From: Cannabis sativa
Taxonomy: Eukaryota; Streptophyta; Magnoliopsida; Rosales; Cannabaceae
Length of the DNA stretch: 64,000 bases
Direction of reading: 5' to 3'
NCBI RefSeq assembly: GCF_029168945.1
Contig: NC_083608.1
Coordinates: 15,642,136-15,706,135, forward strand
Position numbers and translations under genes: made by a program. Position 1 is the first letter of the stretch. Every line of letters starts with the position of its first letter. The notes beneath the pieces are model-generated. The model ran no database searches. It saw only the letters and a list, made by a program, of their open reading frames with translations, and had not been told where the DNA came from. This document shows positions 46,631 to 57,233 of this stretch, piece by piece.

Positions 46631-46870
46631 ATTTAATTGGTTGAATTTCTCTTGTTGAAAGAGCTCCATCTGTTACAGTAGTTTTTATGTTTGAGTAATT
46701 TATTGATTTTTTAACTTGTTTACAGTAGTGGCCTTGAGTAATCATTAAGTTTTTTTAAACACTAATATATTGCATTTAGTATTTAATAATAATCTCACTT
46801 TCAGTATTTAATTTTTTGCTAGTATATATATAGGTCTAAAGACCACGCAAAGCGCGGTTCGTTACCTAGT

Positions 46871-47035
46871 TATGAATAAACAGATAGAATGACTATTTTG
46901 TTTTTGAGGCTCATTACTACAAATTCTGCTTTGTAGAGATTACTACAAGTTCTACTTTGTAGAGAGATTGAATACTTCTATTATATTCTAATTATATGGC
47001 TTGGACTGGACTGATTTATTATTAGTACATGTAAT
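46871..47035 (+). repeat. Left arm of inverted repeat flanking the ZFWD gene
   Basis: TATGAATAAACAGATAGAAT through TTTGTTTTTGAGGCTCATTA to TTGGACTGGACTGATTTATT matches the reverse complement of 49543-49694 with gaps. It starts exactly at the Helitron end. Confidence 0.8.
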
Positions 47036-47579
47036 TAATTCTAAATAAATACAGAATAAAGTACCAATGTAATTAAATTTATGTAATTCTACACACTAAT
47101 TAATTAATCAGGACTCATTTGATTATGATGTACGTAAAATGAGGTGATAAACTCAAATTTTCCATTAATAAAATTAGCTTTATTATTTAAAAAATATATT
47201 TTCTTTTATCAACAATATATATATTTTAGATGGTATAATTAATATCCAAAATTAAAATGGGTGTTATAAAAAAAATCAATATACCGGTATATTAATTGTA
47301 AATATTTGTTATCATCAAAAAAAAATTGTAAATATCTATTTTTTAAAAAAGATAACTGTAAATATCAATTTCTCTAACAATAAAAATATCAGAAAAAAAA
47401 AGGAAATATCAGAAAAACGTGGAATCAAAATGAAAATATAAATATTAATTATTTTCATTTTCTTTAATAATAATAATAATAATTTTATTTTTAAAAAAGG
47501 AAAAATGAAATTTAAATTCAAATAAACGAAATAATTTTAAAAAGGAAATAGATTTTTTTGTAAGTCGGCGGATGCTTTG

Positions 47580-47587
47580 TATAAATA
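47580..47587 (+). promoter_or_regulatory. TATA box of the ZFWD gene
   Basis: TATAAATA about 150 bp upstream of the ATG. A purine-rich transcribed leader follows. Confidence 0.55.
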
Positions 47588-47639
47588 CAGAGGAGAGTTA
47601 TTGAGAAACTGCGAAAGAAAGAGAAAGCAAAGGTGAGAG

Positions 47640-47715
47640 CCAAAGAAGAGAAGAGAAGAGAGAGAGAGAAGAAGAAGAAGAAGAAGAAGAAGAAGAAGAA
47701 GAGAGAGAGATTGAG
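47640..47715 (+). repeat. GA/GAA microsatellite in the ZFWD 5' leader
   Basis: AGAGAAGAGA runs and about ten GAA units immediately upstream of the ATG. Such GA-rich leaders are common in plant 5' UTRs and can bind GAGA-type factors. Confidence 0.8.
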
Positions 47716-47738
47716 AGTAAGAGAGAGAAAGAGAAGAT

Positions 47739-49185
47739 ATGGGTATTACGTATCTTCGTCGAAGAGCGAGTGAGAGTGTGAGTGGGAATGTAAAGAGTGG
47801 ATCAATGGAAAAAGTGTGTAAATTTTGGGCTGAAGGGAGGTGTGTCAGAGGGGGTCGATGTCGTTTCGTCCATTCTTGGTCTCGGGGTGATCTTTACTCC
47901 TACCTCGCAAATCTCCACGGCCACACTAAGGTACTCTTGCTACATTCTTTACTTTTCACTGTTTTTGATTCTTGGATTGGATTCGTAGATTGGATTCATG
48001 GATTGGATTGGATGATGGTTCCTTCTTTCTTCCTTCTGGAAAATGTGGTATTGGCTCGTTATAGGCGGTGACTGGTATTGCTCTGCCTCATTCGAATTCT
48101 GGAGATAAACTCTACACAACAAGCTACGATGGTAAGCTTTACATTTGGGACTGCCACACTGCTAAAACAACTGCTGTCATCAATTTTGGAGTCCCAATTG
48201 GGTGTTTGATCAATGAAGGCCCTTGGCTTTTCATTGGTCTCCCAAATGAAATCAAGGTTTGGAACACTCAGAATAATGCTACCACTGGACCTGAAATTAC
48301 AATCACTCTTGATGGAGAGGGACCTGTTGGTCAAGTCAACTGTATGACTGTTGTCAATGGTACTCTGTTTGCTGGTACCCAAAGTGGTCAGATATTAGCT
48401 TGGCAAGCTTCCTCTGATGGAGCTTCTCCTACTGCTAATCTAACCTTCATCCCTCTTGGTGTTCCATCTTCCATGAAACATGGAGGTCCAGTTGTGTGTT
48501 TGTGTTATGGTGGAAACAGACTTTTTTCAGCTTCTTTAGACCACACAATCAAGGTAGTACATATACTCATATAAATATATATATATATTGCATTACTTAC
48601 TCTTTTACTTGCATACATATATAATCATATATATTGTATTGTTTTGTAGGTGTGGGATCACAATTTACAATGTGTGGCCACCTTGAAAGGTCATTCAGAT
48701 GGTGTCATGTCCCTTGCATTTTGTGGATATTATTTAGTCTCATCTTCATTGGATGGCACTATCAAAATTTGGGCTACCACTGAGAAAGGCCACGTAGAGA
48801 CAGTCTATACCCATGAGGAAGGACATGTATGCATTCATTCATTCATCCTAATTAATCTATTACTTAGTACTACTAATTATAATTACAATAATAATAATAA
48901 TATGTAATGATATGTTTGTTTCAGGGTGTTCTTGCACTTAATGGGATAACACTCCCTCCTAAGACTTGTGATGCAAAAGAAAAAGAAGAATCTGATGACC
49001 AAAACAACATTTTGCTTTGCTCTTGTAATGATAATTCTGTTCGTCTGTATGCATTGCCAAGCTTTGAAGAGAAAGGTAGATTCTTCACAACACAAGAAGT
49101 CAGGACAATTCAAAAGGGTCCAGGAGGACAGATTTTTACAGGGGATGGTTCTGGCCGTACTACTGTCTGGAAGATGAATCTTTAA
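47739..49185 (+). CDS. CCCH zinc-finger and WD40-repeat protein (ZFWD family), four exons
   Basis: Exons inferred from splice sites: 47739-47930, 48065-48553, 48650-48826 and 48925-49185. All three introns are phase 0 with GT/AG borders, giving 372 residues. Residues 26-45 hold a CCCH finger, C-X7-C-X5-C-X3-H (CKFWAEGRC, RGGRCRFVH). WD40 repeats follow: LHGHTK|AVTGIALP with LYIWD, a blade ending KVWNTQ, QILAWQ, TIKVWD, LKGHSDGVMSLAF with TIKIWA, SVRLYAL and TTVWKMNL, enough for a seven-bladed propeller. The plant ZFWD proteins (zinc finger CCCH domain-containing proteins 17, 48, 59, 63 type) share this layout; they are thought to bind RNA or act as adaptors, with no established catalytic activity. 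It is somewhat shorter at the N-terminus than family members I recall. The start is supported by the TATA box, leader and finger position. Confidence 0.9.
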
Positions 49186-49542
49186 GCCAAGCCAATCCAA
49201 CCTCCTCATCATCAGAATTTAGAATACAATATTATTACATTGTTTGTTTTGTTATTGACTATTGCTTGTATTTGAACTGTGTATACTAATTAATGAACAA
49301 TAATTGTAAGTTTTGGGTTGGGCTATGCTTATGCACATGATTGGTGGTTTGAGTAGGTGCCAACATAGTTGAGATCTGCTCAAGGCTGCGATGATGCTTG
49401 CAACCCTCCCACCCCATTTTTCCATATATATTACATTGGTACTTTATTCTGTATTTACTGTGAGTTAATTATATGTAGTAATAATTCAAATTCAAATTCA
49501 TTCACTTGACTTGAGCATTTTTTTTTTTCATCACTTGCTCTT

Positions 49543-49694
49543 ATTCTCTAATAATAAGCTAGTCCAGTCCAACCTTGCTTTGCATATAACTACACTAGAA
49601 TAGAACTGCCATATAGGTATTCGTATTCAATCTCACTACAAAGAAGAATTTGTAATGAGCCTCAAAAACAAAATATTCTATCTGTTTATTCATA
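49543..49694 (-). repeat. Right arm of inverted repeat flanking the ZFWD gene
   Basis: Reverse complement of the left arm at 46871-47035, sharing TATGAATAAACAGATAGAAT and TTTGTTTTTGAGGCTCATTA. It begins about 360 bp after the stop codon. Confidence 0.8.
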
Positions 49695-50097
49695 ATGGAT
49701 ACATTTGTGATTAAATGTGTTCGCATTCACATATAGTCTTTTTCACTTATTCATAATTTTATGTGCATAATTAACAACTTAAAATGTATAAATTTGAGCC
49801 TTAATCACAATCATTAACTAGCTTATTGTTAGTCTATAGCAATTCAAGCGAAAAATAATTTGTCAACATGATATTTTCCATGTCAAAAACTTTAAAATTA
49901 CATAAGTATTCAAATAAAATGTTACTAACAAGCCAATAAGAACTATACAAAATTACCTTGAATAAATTTATTTTTATTTAATGTGTGGGTACCAAACTTG
50001 AACCCTCTTATCACAAACCATAACACATAGATGCTTTCGAAAAATATACAAGTCTCAACTCTATTAGTCTCACAGATCTTTGAAAATATTTATTCAT

Positions 50098-50525
50098 GGC
50101 TAATGTATTAACTCATGGAGTTAGAAATTTAATAGTGAGCACTTGAATGGATAGATTAATTTAGGACAAGTATTTTAGACAAATCTTATTAAGGAGTATT
50201 TATGTAATTATTTTCTCTATGTGAAAAAAAAAATATAAGAGCAACATTTCTATCCATTTGTCTAATATATTGCCTCTAGTTCAAAAAAAAAAAAAAAGTT
50301 TGTAATATTTAATTTTCATTTGTTATGGCTCCTAGAATAAATGTAAAAGATTATCTATTTTTCTTTCTAAAATCCTGAAAAGTCGATTTGTGGTACTGTT
50401 CATGGTAGTTTGTCCAAATAATTCATAACCTATTTTTCGTTTCAATATTTATTTTAATGCTTGTCCTAAATTGCTCTATCCATTCGAGTGCTCACTTTTA
50501 AATTTCTAACTCCTTGAGTTATATA
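50098..50525. mobile_element. MITE-like element with ~75-bp inverted repeats
   Basis: AACTCATGGAGTTAGAAATT through GAATGGATAG to TTTAGGACAAG (about 50110-50174) reappears inverted at about 50459-50522. The centre is AT-rich with A runs. Target duplication not resolved. Confidence 0.55.
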
Positions 50526-50864
50526 CCTTAGATTTTTTAATAATTAACCACATAAATTGATTTTTTGGTGGCAAAACTACTAAAACTCCCTTTCTGTGAG
50601 CTATTTACCCATTCCGTCCAAATGACTAAGTTAAGTGCCACAATGGACATGCCACAGTGTACACAAGTGTATATGGAGTAAATTTTTAGTGGTACACGTA
50701 ATATTAATTATTCAAAAATAATTTAAAATATTTAAAAATTTTAAAAATAAAAAAAATCATTAATTTTAAAAAATAATTATAAATATATATATTTTCTTTT
50801 TTTTTTTCTCTTTTTTCTTTGGTTTTTCTTCTTCTCTAACCCGCAAACCACAACCCACTAGAAC

Positions 50865-51330
50865 TAGGGATGCATATTTTCTCCATGGGGATTCTCCGTC
50901 TAAATGGAGAACGAGGCGGGGACGGGGATGGCACTCTCGTCCCGACGGGGACCCATTCAATTTATTAATTATTTTTTATTAATATTTTATATTTTATCTA
51001 TACATTTGTATTGTTTTAGTGTATTAATATCATTTTTACAATTTTTGATGTTGTATTTTTGTATAATAATTACTATATTGAATAGTAAATAATATATAAT
51101 ATTTGATTTTTTATGTAATTTAATGATTTTATACATTTAAATTTTTAAAATAAACTTTACTTTTATAATAGGGGATTCCCCGCCCCGTCCCCGTCCCATT
51201 AGGGGATTCCCCGCCTCGTCCCCGATGGGGAATAAGTGGGAATGGGGCGGGAATGGTGATTAAAATCCTTAATGGGGATGGGGACAGGGAGAGCACTCCC
51301 CACTAATTCCCTGCCCCGTGTGCATCCCTA
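50865..51330. mobile_element. hAT-like MITE rich in GGGGA/TCCCC, with 8-bp TSD
   Basis: Ends TAGGGATGCA (50865) and TGCATCCCTA (ending 51330) are perfect 10-bp inverted repeats. Flanks ACTAGAAC (50857-50864) and CCTAGAAC (51331-51338) match at 7 of 8 bases, as expected for hAT insertions. Subterminal regions are full of GGGGACGGGGATGG and CCCCGTCCCCGTCCC repeats around an AT-rich core. Confidence 0.8.
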
Positions 51331-51338
51331 CCTAGAAC

Positions 51339-51849
51339 CCTCTAGAACCTCTTCTTCTTCCTCTTGAACCCCAAAATAAGAACTCCAAAACAGTGACCAG
51401 AGAGATATCATCGGAGTAAGGCTAAACGAAACACGAAGAGGGAGACGATGACGAGAGCGAGAATTTTTTTAAAAGGTAAAACCAAAGAAAAAAGAAAAAA
51501 AGAAATGACGTTGTTGGCTGTGACGCTCGTTGGAGAACCACCGTGCACGGTGGCCGGCGTTGATCAAAGTGAGTGCATTGGGATGATGAGAATAAAGCGA
51601 TCTAGAAGCCCATGACAAGAAGAATTCATTTCTGCCACCTATTTGGCTCAACAGGACTCGAAGTGGCTCAATCGAAGCCATGGAACTTCGAGTCCGGTGA
51701 GCTCCACCACAACAACGAAAGGTGCAGAGGGCCTCGAGGTTAGGGTTTCTGGGAATGTTGAGGCTAACCAAATTTTGCTCTTGGGCTCTCGACGATGGGG
51801 ACGACCCGCGTGGCTTCTGCAAGAAAGGCAAGAGAAGAGAGAGATAAGG

Positions 51850-51855
<6 letters not shown>
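51339..51855. other. Unassigned intergenic sequence
   Basis: Moderate-GC sequence with short overlapping ORFs on both strands, none recognised. The minus frame at 51469-51831 has no visible domain. Possibly a decayed gene or repeat. Confidence 0.3.

Positions 51856-51918
<63 letters not shown>
51856..51918. repeat. GA dinucleotide microsatellite
   Basis: About 32 uninterrupted GA units. Confidence 0.95.
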
Positions 51919-51922
<4 letters not shown>

Positions 51923-52446
51923 TTTGGTTAGGGGAAAGATACAGATTAGGGGTTCGCTAAAACAACGAGGCTAATTTGGGGTTTTGCTCAGCCATGGATG
52001 GTTGGAGCACAACCTTTCAGCCATGGTCGTGGTTGTCGCACTAAGAAAATGTTGAGAGAAAGAGAGAGGGGTGTCTAGTAGGAGGTAGGAGACAATGTTA
52101 GACTTTCTATTTGGGCTTACATTAACTTTTATTGGTTTTATTAAAACTTGGGTTGATTGGATAGTTCTTTGTTGTGTTAGCCCATATTGTTGGTGATCAC
52201 TTGTTAATGGGCTTAGCATCAGTGTGTAAAGTCTAGGTGAAGCAAAAGTGTGGGTTTTTCTAGTTAACTGAAGCCTTTGATGAGCAGGTCCAGTCCAACT
52301 AGGGTTATGTAGCTAAGTCCCCTCCCTAACTCTATAAATACATATTGTCTCATTACAATTGTATACCTTTAGATAATCAGATAAATAAACTGCTTCTGAT
52401 TTAGAGATCTAGGGAGGAAAACTTAGTTGATAGTATTGCACTATCA

Positions 52447-52497
52447 AATTGAAGTAATTGCTACGGATCGAATTGAAGTAATTACTATGGATCAATC
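52447..52497. repeat. Two-copy 24-25 bp tandem repeat in the C5 LTR
   Basis: AATTGAAGTAATTGCTACGG and AATTGAAGTAATTACTATGG in tandem near the LTR 3' end. Confidence 0.8.
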
Positions 52498-52587
52498 AAG
52501 TACGCATACTTAATTATTATATATTATTATTGTGTTTTATGTTATATACAAATTGATCTTGGGGTTTATATTAATTTTTCTAACATG

Positions 52588-52597
52588 TGGTATCAGA
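52588..52597 (+). other. PBS of C5
   Basis: TGGTATCAGA two bases after the LTR end CTAACA. Confidence 0.8.
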
Positions 52598-55084
52598 TTG
52601 CCTATTGTATATGATTTAGAACCTATAATTTGTATAACAATTAATATGTATATGTTAATTTTCTTCAATTACATATTAATTTCGCTATATTTTTATGTTG
52701 AATTTTTTGTTTTTCAATCTTAAAAGTTTATGGGTTTTATTCCTCATTAAATTCTCTTTCTTTTGATATATTATTTGCATAAAATTGTTGAGTAAATTAG
52801 GAGAATTTCAAGATTAAACTTTTAGGGTTGGTGTGTTTTAATGATGAAATTATATTTGGGTTTTTTGATTATAATTATAATTGATTGAAATTGATTATAA
52901 ATGAATGATTCTTATTGTTTTATAATGTGGATACATATTTCAATTTCGGATTAAGTCAAAAATCAAGAAATTTTATGAATTTTTTTTTTTTGGGTTTGAA
53001 ATTTTCGGATTACTCATTAGATCTACTTCTTTTTAGTCGTTTTTACACCGATTTAGACCGAGTAGTAGATTAGAAATCGAATTCCGGACAAAACCCCTAA
53101 TTTTCCCGTCGTTTTCATCATTTTTTGGCTATTTCTTTGTCTCGACCCGACTGGAGAGAACCGGGTCGCGTGACCCACTTTCAGACTTGGTTCAAGGTTG
53201 AAGACAACCAACTGCCAGCGAAGCCCACTCTCGACAGCGGTGCGTGGGGGCGCGTACGCTGCCATCCGACGTCATTTTTTGACGATTCTTTTTTCCAGCG
53301 TTATTAGAATTTTATAATTTTTCTATGATTTTTAAATAATTGTTTGACTCTGTTTAATAATTATTATTATTTTAAGAATAATTGTGCAGTTAAAAAATTA
53401 TTAAAAATAATTTTTGATGATTTTTGAAATCTGTCGATCGTAGAAATTTTTTTGGGTTTCTTCTCGTTCCATATGACATAGTCACTCTCTTATTTGATTT
53501 ATCTTGACTATGTAATTGTTGGAATTTATTTTACCAGAATCTTAGATCTACTCACAAGTATGTTGTTTAACACCCTAAATATGAACTTTCTAAAACGATA
53601 AATAAACACATATAAAGTTAAGAAAACCTTACGTTGATGCAGCGGAATAATGTCTCCTTCCAGTCAGATCTCTAACCCTTGTATCCTTTCTGTCGCAGAG
53701 TATTATCAAGATCTTAGCCCGAATGTCCTTCTCTTTGTGTGTGATCCTTCACAGTCTTCCAATCTATGATTGAGGTACCACTTGCTGTGTGTGGGCACTA
53801 CTCTATCACTAAGATTCAAAATTGAGAAGAGGAAAAGAGAGAGGGATACGGTCGGCTATAGAGAGAGAAGTGGAAGGCTCAGTTTTTCTGAAAAAGGCAA
53901 TCTTTTATTTTCTGAGGAAAAGGTTCTGAAAAACTTATATTTGACTGAGCCATCACTTTCTATTTATAGGCAACTACTAGATTTAGGTTAGTAATTATTT
54001 GGCATTAAAATAATGAAAATATTAATTGGAAAAACATCACCCAAATGGCCGGCCATAGGTGTTAATGGGCCTTACTTGGATTTTACAGTTTTCACAATTT
54101 TTATTTCTATTTTCTCAAAAACGCCAATTTTTCAATTCTAACCTTTTAAATGCCAAAACTAATTATTTAATAACTAAAATAGATTATTAAATAATATTAT
54201 CATTTAATTTAATTACTAATTAGACATATAGAGTCTCTTAATTAATAAATAAACCTAGAATCTCTTTTCTTTACAATTTCACCCATGTTTAGTGAAAATT
54301 CACAAATTAGACATAGTCTAACTTTAGAATTATAATTGATTAATCACAAATCAATTATTGAGTCTTACAAGCAGTATAGTCTCAACTAGAATGGGGACTA
54401 TGGATCTATATGCTGAGCTTCCAATAAGTGAACCGAATTTACTAAGTAAATCCTTACTTATTAATTTCTCGTTGAATCCACTCGTAGAACTTAGAATTGC
54501 ACTCTCAGACTTATATAGAGCATATTATATGTTCCACGATATAGATATGCTATCTCAATTAACCATTGTTATAATCTTATTGTGATCAAAGATCCTCTAT
54601 ATAGATGATTTACATCGAGATGGGATAATTTTACCGTTTTCACCCCTCAACGTATTTGGCCCTTTAAAACACTTAGCTACCTATAAATGATGTTTAGTGA
54701 TCTAAGAATTAGTCACTTAAACAATACCTCATCCATTTACTTCTATTTAGCTAAGCTCGAAGGGAATCATCACTTGACTTCTATACACCAGTAGAAACTA
54801 TAGATTCCATATTTATGTTCAGCACTCCCACTCAATCATACTATCATGTTCCCAAAATATACGTATCACCCTGACCCAAAAGTAGGCTTAACTAATAAAT
54901 CAAAGAACATGAATAGCACTCTTGAGTTGAGCCTAAGCATATCAGGATTTAGATTCTTTTAATCTTTAGATCAACTACTGATATTGACTTGGAAAGATAC
55001 AATGGTAATTTTATAATATCTTAACTAAGTTCAACATCGGTCCAGTCTAATGTATACTCCATACATTCGAAACTAGTATACTTT

Positions 55085-56983
55085 TGTTGGAAATTATTTT
55101 ACCAGGATCTTAAATCTACTCACAAGTATGTTGTTTAAACACCCTAAATATGAACTTTCTAAAACGATAAATTAAACACATATAAAGTTAAGAAAACCTT
55201 ACATTGATGCAGCGGAATTAATGTCTCCTTCCACTCAGATCTCTAACCCTTGATTCCTTTTACGTAGCGAGTATAATCAAGATCTGAGCCCGAATGTCCT
55301 TCTTCTTCAAGTTTGATCCTTCACAGTCTTCCAATCTATGATTGAGTTACTGCTTGCTGTGTGTGGGCACTTACTCTTTCACTAGGGTCACGAAAAAGAT
55401 GAAGGGAAAAGAGAGAGGGATTTCGGCCAGGTATAGAAAGTGGGGAAGGCTCAATTTTCTGAAGAGAGAAATTTCTGTCAGAAAGATGATCTTAAAACTT
55501 GTGAAAGCATGTATTGTGACTGAGCCATCACTTTCTATTTATAGGCAACTACTAGGTCTAGGTTAGGATTTATTTGGCATTAAAATAATAAAAATATTAA
55601 TTTGAAAAAGCACATTAAGTGGCCGGCCATGGTGTAGTAATGGGCCTCACTTAATTTTGCAATTTTATCTCTATTTTCTCAAAAACGCCAATTTTCCAAT
55701 TCTAACCTTTTAAATGCCAAAACTAATTATTTAATAACTAAAATACATTATTAAATAATATTGTCATTTAATTTAATTATTAATTAGACATATAAAGTCC
55801 ATTAATAAATAAATAAACCTAGAAACTCTTTTCTTTACAATTTCACCCCTGCTTAGTGAAAATTCAAAAAATTAGACATAGTCTAACTTTAGAATTATAA
55901 TTGATCAATCACGAATCAATTAATGAGTCTTACAAGCAGAATGTTCTCAACTAGAATGGGGACCATGGATCTATATGCTGAGCTTCCAAATAGTGAACCA
56001 AATTTACCAAGTAAATTCTTACTTATTAATTCTTCGTTGAATCCACTCTTAGAACTTAGAATTGCACTCTCAGACTTATATAGAGCATATTGTATGTTCC
56101 ACGATATCAATATACTATCTCATTTAACCATTGTTATAATCTTATTGTGATTTAAAGATCCTCTATATAGATGATCTACATCGAGATGGGATTTCTTTAC
56201 CGTTCTCACCCCTCAATGTATTTTGCCCCTTAAAACACTTAGCTACCTGTAAATGGTGTTTAGTGATCTAATAATTAGTCAGTTAAACAAGAGCTCATCC
56301 ATTTACTTCTATTTGCTAAGTTCGAAGGGAATCATCACTTGACTTCTATACACCAGTAGAAGCTATAGATTCCATATTTATGTTCAGCACTCCCACTCAA
56401 TCATACTATCATGTTTCCAAAATATACTTATCACCCTGACCCAAAAGTAGGCTTAACTAATAAATCAAAGAACATAAATAGCACTCCTGAGTTGAGCCTA
56501 AGCATATCAGGATTTAGATTCTTTTAATCTTAAGATCAACTACTGATATTGACTTGGAAAGATATGTATAACGGTAAGTTTGTAATATCTTAACTTAGTT
56601 GCAATATCGGTCCAGTCCAATGTATACTCCATACATTCGAAACTAGTATACTTTACTAATGTCCTGGAAAGAACATAACACTTACTCCAAGTGTAAGTAC
56701 ACATCATCGCTGATTATCACATTAGTGTAAATCCAATAACATTGATGAAACAGGGACCAAAACTTTTGATTCATATGATCACAATCACATTCCACTGTGT
56801 TGACGATACTGTAATTGTGAATAAACATATGATCTGGATTTAACTGATTTTGTGTGTATGAATGTAATAAACATATTAAACCATTAGCATGTAAAATTCA
56901 TGCATACATCAATCACTTCAAATTTCTTATATTGATAACTAATCAGATTGTAAAGAGTTTTATTTAGGGCATAAAACCCAACA
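55085..56983 (-). repeat. Solo LTR of the same Copia family nested in the C4 LTR
   Basis: TGTTGGAAATTATTTTACC...CATAAAACCCAACA, 1899 bp, flanked by perfect duplications ACTTT (55080-55084 and 56984-56988). The sequence is close to its host LTR throughout. TATA box on the minus strand near 55533-55545. Confidence 0.93.
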
Positions 56984-57233
56984 ACTTTACCAATGTCCTG
57001 GAAAGAACATAACACTTACTCCAAGTGTAAGTACACATCATCGCTGATTATCACATCAGTGTAAATCCAAAACACTGATGAAACAGGGACTTACTCTTTT
57101 GAATCATATGATCACAATCACATTCCACTATGTTGACAATACTGTAGTTGTGAATAAACATATGATCTGGACTTAACAGATTTTGTGTATTAACACAATA
57201 AACATATTAAACCATAAGCATGTAAAATTCATG

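Larger units (their letters stand above)
44258..46869 (+). mobile_element. Non-autonomous Helitron carrying host gene fragments
   Basis: The 5' end TCTATTCTATATAAAG follows an A (start 44258, repeated at 44311). The 3' end has a GC hairpin (CCACGC-AAA-GCGCGG, 46843-46857) about 9 bp before the terminal CTAG (46866-46869), followed by T. These are the hallmarks of Helitrons: TC start, hairpin plus CTRR end, A|T target, no TSD and no inverted repeats. No Rep/helicase ORF is present, so it depends on another element. It carries a stearoyl-ACP desaturase exon 1 copy, an RPL36 exon copy and possibly further exon-like pieces. Confidence 0.82.
52096..53516 (+). mobile_element. C5: Ty1/Copia element, 5' LTR, PBS and leader, cut by C4
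   Basis: The LTR is 52096-52585 (TGTTAG...CTAACA, 490 bp) with a TATA box at 52332-52340 (CTATAAATA). The PBS TGGTATCAGA at 52588-52597 matches initiator-Met tRNA. About 920 bp of internal leader/gag-start sequence follows, with no convincing ORF, until C4 begins at 53517. The rest would lie beyond C4, outside the window. Confidence 0.8.

Noticed and set aside
48059..48382. Minus-strand ORF over ZFWD exon 2
   Set aside because: Shadow of the WD40 coding exon.
51469..51831. Minus-strand 120-codon ORF
   Set aside because: No recognisable domain, low-complexity end, next to a microsatellite; not supportable as a gene.
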